Positions 35,899 to 40,649 of a DNA stretch of 40,649 bases are shown here, piece by piece. The stretch covers positions 1-40,649 of the forward strand of contig JAHEDG010000024.1 of the NCBI GenBank assembly GCA_024641335.1. Direction: 5' to 3'. Both the position numbers and the translations under genes were made by a program. The notes beneath the pieces were generated by a model. It was given only the letters and a program-made list of their open reading frames with translations, was not told the origin of the DNA and did no database searches. Every line of letters begins with the position of its first letter. Within the stretch, counting starts at the first letter, position 1. Source of the DNA: Candidatus Zixiibacteriota bacterium. Its GTDB lineage: Bacteria; Zixibacteria; MSB-5A5; UBA10806.

Positions 35899-36000
35899 CC
35901 AAACAAGAAAATCAAAACCCAATCACCACCAAACCACCTGGCCGGTTTCTCACTATAGCTTGTGATGATTTTCACAAAGCTATCGGGAAAACCTTCCAAT
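35868..36000 (-). ncRNA. Candidate small RNA with own promoter and terminator
   Basis: Between the convergent DUF6599 and PorV-like genes, the minus strand has a promoter (36004-36032) followed by about 130 bases ending in the strong terminator at 35868-35898. Near the 5' end is a stable stem: ATAGCTTGTGA (35955-35965) pairs with TCACAAAGCTAT (35972-35983) with one bulged base. A shorter AAACC/GGTTT stem follows, then a G/U-rich single-stranded stretch before the terminator hairpin. No credible small reading frame with a ribosome site is seen. It is not 4.5S, tmRNA, RNase P or 6S by any motif I know. Transcription itself is unproven. Confidence 0.4.
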
Positions 36001-36003
36001 GCC

Positions 36004-36032
36004 AAAATAATAAATACCCCCATCCATGTCAA
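36004..36032 (-). promoter_or_regulatory. Sigma70-type promoter in convergent gap
   Basis: Minus strand: a perfect TTGACA (36027-36032), a 17-base spacer, then TATTTT (36004-36009, four of six). The predicted start is near 35997-36000, inside a stretch without genes, so it would drive the candidate small RNA. Confidence 0.5.
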
Positions 36033-36155
36033 GAAATATTTTCATCTATAATGTGTTAAATGGATTAGACAATACCACGATTTGGGGATCTGGCCCCAAA
36101 ACGCCCGATACCCGGATCAAAACTACTATTGGTCCATGTGAATTATTTTACTATC

Positions 36156-36186
36156 AAAAAAAGGGGAGACTAAAAATCGTCTCCCC
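36156..36186 (-). terminator. Terminator of the PorV-SPOR gene
   Basis: Eight-base stem GGGGAGAC (36163-36170) with GTCTCCCC (36179-36186), loop TAAAAATC; on the minus strand it is followed by seven U (36156-36162). It lies 35 bases after the stop of the PorV-like gene and closes that transcript, separating it from the small-RNA candidate further left. Confidence 0.88.
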
Positions 36187-36220
36187 ATACAGCTTCCGAC
36201 CGCCTATTCCCTAACCTTGC

Positions 36221-37453
36221 TTAAATCTCCTGCATGAAACAGGAAATCCCTTTCTTCTCGACATCGGCCTTGGCTTTCTCAGCCTTCTTTAAACCTTTCA
36301 CTTCCTTGAAAACCACAAAATACTCCTGGCCATCATACGATACTATCTTGGCCGATAATCCGAATTTCCTTAATGTGGCGGCATGCTTCTGAGCCGAGGC
36401 TTTATCCTTATAACGGGCCGCGTAAATCAGGTATTTGCGATTCGATTTATCCTCGGCCTTTTCCGTTGTCTTCTCTATCTCCGGAACAGATAATATCGGC
36501 GGCTCGGCTATCCTCTTTTCCGACGAATACTCCCTGGCATCTTTCTCGGACTGGCCGAACCTGAAAACAAACGATATCTGATGGGTGCCGCCCATCAGGC
36601 TGTTGATATTATAAGCGTAATCGAGACTATGCTCCGAAACCTGAATCCCTCCTCCGAACGAAAACCCCCCGTTGGCGTCGAATTGCTCTCCATAGTCGTA
36701 TCCCCCCCTCAAAATCAAGAGATTCTGGTAGGAATACTCCAAACCGGCCATATATGAGACATCGCCATCCAGAGGAACCGCTGTCCCAACCAAAAGGCCC
36801 AGTTCACGCCCGCCCGGATAATAGGCCGCCCCGACGTTGACCGTGGTCGGCAAAGAGGCCGTGGATGTCTCATATTTCAAACTCGGTCCGATATTCATGA
36901 CAGATATTCCCCCCAGATACCTGCCGGAACGGTACTGCAGACCGATATCTCCGGCCATGCCGTTGGCGCTGATATTATCGAGTTTCTCCGATATCCCCTT
37001 GATTCCCAGTCCTAATGATAATTCCGGGGTTATCTGACGGCCATACGAGAGGGATAAGGCCATATCGTAAGCGTCTATATTCCCCGTGGATGCATTTGAC
37101 TCCGAATACCCGGTGATATCGCCGTAGGTCAGGTATGAAAAAGATAGACCCAGCCCCCCACGGCTTCCCATAGGTATCGCCGCCCCGAAATACTCATAAC
37201 GTAAATCCTGAAACCATTCCGAATGCATACCCGATATCTGATAATCTTCGGCATAACCCAACCCCGCCGGATTATAATATGATGAGGCCGGACCGTCAGC
37301 CACCGCCGAAAATGCCCCTCCGGTAGCCGCCGATCTGGCGCTTATACCGATATTCAAAAAATCAACCGCAGTATCTCCCGCCGCCATCAAATTGGCCGAT
37401 GAGAACACTATCACTGTTCCGAAAATCACCGTAGTCTTTGTTATCGCGTTCAC
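36221..37453 (-). CDS. PorV/PorQ-like outer-membrane barrel with C-terminal SPOR domain
   Basis: 410 residues. The start is GTG at 37453, fixed by an AGGAGG ribosome site (37458-37463) four bases upstream. Signal peptide about 1-24. Residues about 28-300 look like a PorV/PorQ/UPF0164 outer-membrane barrel: DFLNIGISARSAATGGAFSA, ADGPASSYYNPAGL, alternating amphipathic strands, and a last strand ending in QISFVFRFG. A charged linker (about 301-339) leads to a SPOR-like domain (about 340-410: KYLIYAARYKDKASAQKHAA, AKIVSYDGQEYFVVF, EKKGISCFMQEI). SPOR domains bind peptidoglycan lacking stem peptides. The fusion suggests an outer-membrane protein also docked on the wall. PorV members serve type IX secretion, matching the sorting-domain cargo in this window. 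Confidence 0.8.
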   Translation of the reverse strand: MNAITKTTVIFGTVIVFSSANLMAAGDTAVDFLNIGISARSAATGGAFSAVADGPASSYYNPAGLGYAEDYQISGMHSEWFQDLRYEYFGAAIPMGSRGGLGLSFSYLTYGDITGYSESNASTGNIDAYDMALSLSYGRQITPELSLGLGIKGISEKLDNISANGMAGDIGLQYRSGRYLGGISVMNIGPSLKYETSTASLPTTVNVGAAYYPGGRELGLLVGTAVPLDGDVSYMAGLEYSYQNLLILRGGYDYGEQFDANGGFSFGGGIQVSEHSLDYAYNINSLMGGTHQISFVFRFGQSEKDAREYSSEKRIAEPPILSVPEIEKTTEKAEDKSNRKYLIYAARYKDKASAQKHAATLRKFGLSAKIVSYDGQEYFVVFKEVKGLKKAEKAKADVEKKGISCFMQEI

Positions 37454-37810
37454 ATCTCCTCCTTGTTCTTATTTCGGTATATATCATCGCAAAATGCATA
37501 CCTGATCGACATCTATTCTCATGTTTCTGCAACCCATTAGAATACATAGCATTACAAATATAAGCCGACGATCCTCTCATGCCGGCCCTTCTTATCTTTT
37601 TGATTAATAAAAAGACAATAAATCTAAAATAAGAGGTCCGATTTCTAATCCGACTCTTTTCCATCCGATCCCGGCTCTATAGATAGTTAGCGGGCAAGCT
37701 ATTAGATCCCGGCTATTGCCAATATATACGGCTGTTCAAATGAGAGACACCGAACTGATTATTGACCATTTCATTTTGAAACAAATATACCGGATTGAAC
37801 TGTCTTGTTC
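37454..37810. other. Intergenic region upstream of the PorV-SPOR gene
   Basis: 357 bases without a supported gene. Seen: an AT-rich inverted repeat TCTTTTT/AAAAAGA at 37595-37615; a weak promoter-like pair on the minus strand overlapping it (TTGTCT, 16 bases, GATAAG); two copies of GATCCCGGCT within about 40 bases around 37667-37715; and an imperfect AAGAG...CTCTT stem near 37632-37660. No clear terminator for the upstream gene was found. Confidence 0.3.
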
Positions 37811-39016
37811 TTAAGAGAGTTTCCCGGCCAAAAGATGTAGAAAAAGACCTACATCGGTTACGATACCCACGGCTTGCGCCGAACCGCGATCGGCCAGCTT
37901 GGTCACTACTGACGGATTTATATCCACGCAGATCGTGCGTACCCGCGACGGCAGCATATTGCCGGTGGCGATGGAATGAAGCATACTCGATAGCATCAAA
38001 ACGATATCGGCGTCTCTAACCTGTTTCGAATAGGCGGCCTGGGCGGCAATCATATCGTTGATCGTCTCCGGCAGGGGGCCGTCATCACGCAACGACCCGG
38101 CCAGCGCATAAGGCACATTCGATTTATGAAGCTGGTACATTATTCCGCTTTTGAGCGCCCGTTCGGCGATCATATTTTTAATACCGCCATATTTGTAAAC
38201 CGCGTTAATCGCCCGCATGTGGTTTTTATGCCCCTCCTCCACCGGCTTGCCGGTTTTGGTATCGACCCCTAACGAGGTGCCGAACAGGGCCTGCTCGATA
38301 TCGTGGACGGCCAGCGCGTTGCCGGAAAGAAGCCCCTGCACATATCCCCCCTTGATAATCGAGCAGAGCGATTCCGAACCGCCCGTATGCACGACTACCG
38401 GCCCGGCGACAACGATTGTCCGGTATTTTTTCGATTTGAGCATGGCGGCCACCTCGCTGACCGCTAACTCGACCTTCTTCTCGGAGGAAACCTCGCCGGA
38501 CATGAATTCGAAAACCGATCTTCCCCGTTCTCTGAATTGCGGGGTGACCCGTATGCCCTTTAGGCCGACAACGATATTCATCCCCTTCTTCAGATCGCGG
38601 ATTTTCACACAGCGGGCGGAGCGGTCGTTGACAACGATCGCGGCGTCCATGCGCTGGTCTTTGACTTTGGTCCACGAGCCGTTCAGGCGGACCTCGGTGG
38701 CGTGATTAGTGGTCGAGTAGAAATCGTCGGGAGCGCAGGAGTTTTTCGGAGCCGGTTTTGTCGCGATAGGGGAATCCTCTTTTATCACGCATCCGTGCAG
38801 GTGAAGCTGCGAGATGATATGCTCCAAAAGCATCGGGGTGGAGGCGCTGACCTCGATTGTGGTTGTGGTCGGATCGGTGTTGGTCTGCCCCATCTCGAAC
38901 GACTTGATATGGAACTGCCCGCCGGAGCGGATAATCAGATCGAGGATGGACGACATGACGCCGGAATCTACCAGATGCCCCTCGGCGTAGACTTCCCGGG
39001 TGTATTTCTTGGCCAT
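37811..39016 (-). CDS. TIGR00300 / LOR-SDH family protein (possible ornithine cyclodeaminase)
   Basis: 401 residues. The N-terminal about 95 residues (YAEGHLVDSGVMSSILDLI, FEMGQTNTDPTTTTIEV) match the LOR/SDH bifunctional-enzyme conserved region; the rest (SCAPDDFYSTTNH, VVAGPVVVHTGGSESL, YVQGLLSGNALAVHDIE, GHKNHMRAINAVYKYGG, LSSMLHSIATGNMLP, VCVDINPSVVTKLADRG-like) is the TIGR00300 core with a nucleotide-binding fold. Archaeal and cyanobacterial relatives have been linked to ornithine-to-proline conversion; that role here is inference. Cytoplasmic, no signal peptide. The ATG at 39016 has no evident ribosome site. Stands alone, with about 360 bases downstream to the PorV gene. Confidence 0.75.
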   Translation of the reverse strand: MAKKYTREVYAEGHLVDSGVMSSILDLIIRSGGQFHIKSFEMGQTNTDPTTTTIEVSASTPMLLEHIISQLHLHGCVIKEDSPIATKPAPKNSCAPDDFYSTTNHATEVRLNGSWTKVKDQRMDAAIVVNDRSARCVKIRDLKKGMNIVVGLKGIRVTPQFRERGRSVFEFMSGEVSSEKKVELAVSEVAAMLKSKKYRTIVVAGPVVVHTGGSESLCSIIKGGYVQGLLSGNALAVHDIEQALFGTSLGVDTKTGKPVEEGHKNHMRAINAVYKYGGIKNMIAERALKSGIMYQLHKSNVPYALAGSLRDDGPLPETINDMIAAQAAYSKQVRDADIVLMLSSMLHSIATGNMLPSRVRTICVDINPSVVTKLADRGSAQAVGIVTDVGLFLHLLAGKLS

Positions 39017-39247
39017 GTTTTCTATATCGTCAAAAAAAGAGGCGGTTGAAGCGCAAAAATCAGGCAGTTATCCGGAATCCGATATTTTCCGAATTGTCAT
39101 CCTGAGCCCCGATCACGATTCTGTTTGCGGGAAAGGGGCGTAAGGATCTATCTCAAAACTACTCTGGTTTTCGTGTCATTATTTATTATGACCGCGATTC
39201 GGCTCCGGCCGCGAACAAATTCCCTGTTCCAATCGGCATTCTATTAG

Positions 39248-39253
39248 TATAAT
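39248..39253 (+). promoter_or_regulatory. Perfect -10 hexamer for the small lipoprotein gene
   Basis: TATAAT twenty bases before the ATG at 39273. The best -35 partner (GTTCCA, 16-base spacer) matches only three of six positions. The predicted leader would be about 13 bases, containing the GAGGG ribosome site. The rest of the 39017-39272 divergent gap shows nothing else I can name. Confidence 0.45.
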
Positions 39254-39272
39254 CGATTGAGGGCCATGCTGA

Positions 39273-39866
39273 ATGAAAAAACGGACTAAATTAAACATCG
39301 CCGGTATCGTATTGTTGCTTATTCTATTCTCCTGCGCCCGGCAAACACCCCCGGCTCGATTTACAGCGATAATCGCGATTTCAGAGAACGATTCGACTGT
39401 TTTAGAAGGGGTTATCTTTGTCGACGGCTGGCGCTACCGAATGAATCTGACCTTAGAGGGGGAGGCAATCGGGATCATTGTCGATAATAAATCGGACTGG
39501 ACCCGGCTGCTGATGGCGAATAATAAAACCTGCTCATATATACATAAAGACGATCCTGAGAATATCGCCAGCGATCCGTTTTTAGGATTGGAATTTCTCA
39601 AAGCGAAATATGGCGGTAGGCGGATCGGTAACGCGACGATCGGCGGATATGATTGTATCGAATATGAGATCAAGGATGACGGCAGGAAGCTGATGGCTTA
39701 TTGGGAGGCGGCAGCTTTGCGTTTCCCATTGAGGATAATCGAGCACGGGTCAACCGATATCGTGACGGAGTTGTCCGATATTATCGTAGGCAATATAGAC
39801 GATTCAATCTTCGGGGTCCCCGGCAATTACACTATCCTCGCCCGGAGGTGGACGGCAGGAAGGTAG
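39273..39866 (+). CDS. Small predicted lipoprotein of unknown family
   Basis: 197 residues. N-terminal basic-hydrophobic signal with an LFSC lipobox (Cys21). The mature part is beta-rich: EGVIFVDGWRYRMNLTLEG, GIIVDNKSDWTRLLMANNKTC (in part), NATIGGYDCIEYEIKD, KLMAYWEAAALRFPLRII, FGVPGNYTILARR. The layout of a metabolite/lipid-binding half-barrel resembles LolA-like or DUF4412-type outer-membrane lipoproteins (measure-then-convert loops such as YDCIEYEIKDDGRKLMAYWE), but I cannot assign it. The ATG follows GAGGG at nine bases. The stop codon is embedded in a perfect palindrome. Confidence 0.75.
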   Translation: MKKRTKLNIAGIVLLLILFSCARQTPPARFTAIIAISENDSTVLEGVIFVDGWRYRMNLTLEGEAIGIIVDNKSDWTRLLMANNKTCSYIHKDDPENIASDPFLGLEFLKAKYGGRRIGNATIGGYDCIEYEIKDDGRKLMAYWEAAALRFPLRIIEHGSTDIVTELSDIIVGNIDDSIFGVPGNYTILARRWTAGR

Positions 39867-39890
39867 GGGTTTGATTAATCAAACCCCTAC
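39863..39890. terminator. Perfect 28-base palindrome between convergent genes
   Basis: A perfect inverted repeat centred between 39876 and 39877: the 14-base arm GTAGGGGTTTGATT is followed directly by its complement. It starts at the lipoprotein stop codon and ends ten bases before the stop of the convergent dehydrogenase gene. No U-tract on either side, so a bidirectional terminator or 3'-end stabiliser is the likely role. Confidence 0.5.
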
Positions 39891-39899
39891 GACAATATC

Positions 39900-40649
39900 C
39901 TACCTGTACAACGTCCCCTTGGCCTTGCGCTCTTTGAGGTTTTTGAGCATATCCTCTGTCATCGCTTTGAGATCCCATTGCGGTTTCCAGCCCCACTCCT
40001 CGCGGGCCGCGGAATCGTCGATGGAATTGGGCCAGGAATCGGCTATCTTCTGACGGAAATCCGGCTCGTATTTCACGGTGAAACCCGGGATATGCTTCTT
40101 GATCTCGGCGGCCAGTTCGGTTACCGAAAAGCTCATGGCGGCGTGGTTGAAATCGGAGTGATGTTTCAGTTTCGAGAAATCGGCCTCGGCTAACTGGATC
40201 GTGCCGTTGATGCAATCAGGCATATACATCATGGGCAGACGGGTATCCTCGCGCACGAAACAGGTGTAGCTTCCCTTGTCAACCGCCTCGTAGTAGATGG
40301 CCACGGCGTAATCGGTGGTGCCGCCGCCGGGCAGGGTCTCGTGCGAGATGATGCCGGGGTAACGCAGGCCTCGGATATCCAGCCCGAAACGTTTGACATA
40401 GTAATCGCACAGAAGCTCGCCGCAGACCTTGGTGACCCCGTACATGGTGGACGGTTTCAAGACAGTCTCCTGCGGGGTGTTGTCCAGCGGCACGCCGGCG
40501 CCCCAGACGGCGATCGAGCTGGGGATGATGATACGGGCCATCTCGTATTTGATCCCTAATTCGAGGATATTGATAGTGCCGTTCATGTTGACGTCCCAGC
40601 ACATCTGCGGGTTCTTCTCCCCGACAGCGGAGAGGATGGCGGCCATGTG
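39900..40649 (-). CDS. L-threonine 3-dehydrogenase, SDR type (C-terminal part)
   Basis: The gene continues past the right edge: the apparent first Met is internal, since the preceding codon gives His and the family reads HLAALLSA (here HMAAILSA). About 250 residues are present and about the first 60-70, with the NAD-binding glycine motif, are missing. Signatures of the short-chain-dehydrogenase-type threonine dehydrogenase are clear: NMNGTINILEL, IIPSSIAVWG, the catalytic YGVTK, RGLRYPGIIS, PGGGTTDYAV, LPMMYMPD, HAAMSFSVTELAAEI, PDFRQKIADSWPNSIDDSAA and EWGWKPQWDL. It oxidises L-threonine to 2-amino-3-ketobutyrate with NAD+. G+C is high here (42 of 60 bases at 40321-40380). Confidence 0.93.
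   Translation of the reverse strand, partial: HMAAILSAVGEKNPQMCWDVNMNGTINILELGIKYEMARIIIPSSIAVWGAGVPLDNTPQETVLKPSTMYGVTKVCGELLCDYYVKRFGLDIRGLRYPGIISHETLPGGGTTDYAVAIYYEAVDKGSYTCFVREDTRLPMMYMPDCINGTIQLAEADFSKLKHHSDFNHAAMSFSVTELAAEIKKHIPGFTVKYEPDFRQKIADSWPNSIDDSAAREEWGWKPQWDLKAMTEDMLKNLKERKAKGTLYR

Noticed and set aside
35805-36032. Minus-strand 75-codon frame from a TTG
   Set aside because: The TTG is part of the predicted -35 hexamer TTGACA, there is no ribosome site, and the frame runs through two hairpins; the small-RNA reading fits better.
37362-37664. Minus-strand 100-codon frame overlapping the PorV start
   Set aside because: Overlaps the signal-peptide region of the PorV-like gene in another frame and reads through its ribosome site; basic, low-quality translation.
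38217-38705. Plus-strand reading frame of 162 codons
   Set aside because: Antisense to the conserved TIGR00300 core; no ribosome site.

Overview
The window reads like a chromosome segment of an uncultured Gram-negative bacterium of the FCB (Fibrobacteres-Chlorobi-Bacteroidetes) superphylum, with a Zixibacteria-like candidate lineage as my best guess. The grounds are: two secreted proteins with a YPNP-type C-terminal sorting domain (type IX secretion / FlgD-like), a PorV/PorQ-like outer-membrane barrel, apolipoprotein N-acyltransferase plus three predicted lipoproteins, and a MurE with the DNPR motif of meso-diaminopimelate enzymes. The lineage is inference; no rRNA or tRNA gene is present to settle it. 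I found no insertion sequence, phage gene, CRISPR array or tRNA.

Layout. 1-9,300 (minus strand) is a canonical dcw division/cell-wall cluster in transcription order mraZ, rsmH, ftsL-like, ftsI (with a PASTA domain), murE, murF, mraY, murD, ftsW (cut by the left edge). Genes overlap or nearly touch, often by ATGA. Upstream of mraZ lies a 10-bp-phased series of TGGGN boxes expected for MraZ autoregulation. 9,555-11,969 (plus) is a secreted gingipain-like C25 protease. It is separated by a 13-bp-stem bidirectional terminator from a ten-gene minus-strand operon, 24,514 down to 12,030: HD phosphohydrolase, purM, gpmI, lnt, a 14-repeat beta-propeller secreted protein, FemAB-like acyltransferase, polysaccharide deacetylase and three glycosyltransferases. 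A good sigma70-type promoter stands at its head.

24,589-32,339 (minus) holds priA, a TPR lipoprotein, a DUF4139 protein (the last two behind a near-consensus promoter) and valS, whose leader carries a terminator-like hairpin. 32,705-35,851 (plus) is a three-gene redox operon: a Tat-exported DUF362 protein, a NapH-NapG-like fusion polyferredoxin and a DUF6599-like lipoprotein. It converges on a PorV-like barrel fused to a SPOR domain (36,221-37,453, minus). The convergent gap contains a candidate small RNA with its own promoter and terminator. The right end carries a TIGR00300 / LOR-SDH family protein (possible ornithine cyclodeaminase), a small lipoprotein and a truncated SDR-type L-threonine 3-dehydrogenase; parts of this end look richer in G+C.

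How the genes fit together. The left cluster makes and divides the peptidoglycan wall. lnt matures lipoproteins. The glycan operon probably builds or decorates a surface polysaccharide. The C25 protease and the propeller protein look like surface cargo, and the PorV-SPOR protein may be an outer-membrane component that also touches peptidoglycan. The best candidates for something undescribed are the DUF362/NapHG/DUF6599 operon, the small RNA at about 35,868-36,000, and the propeller-lnt-glycan operon.
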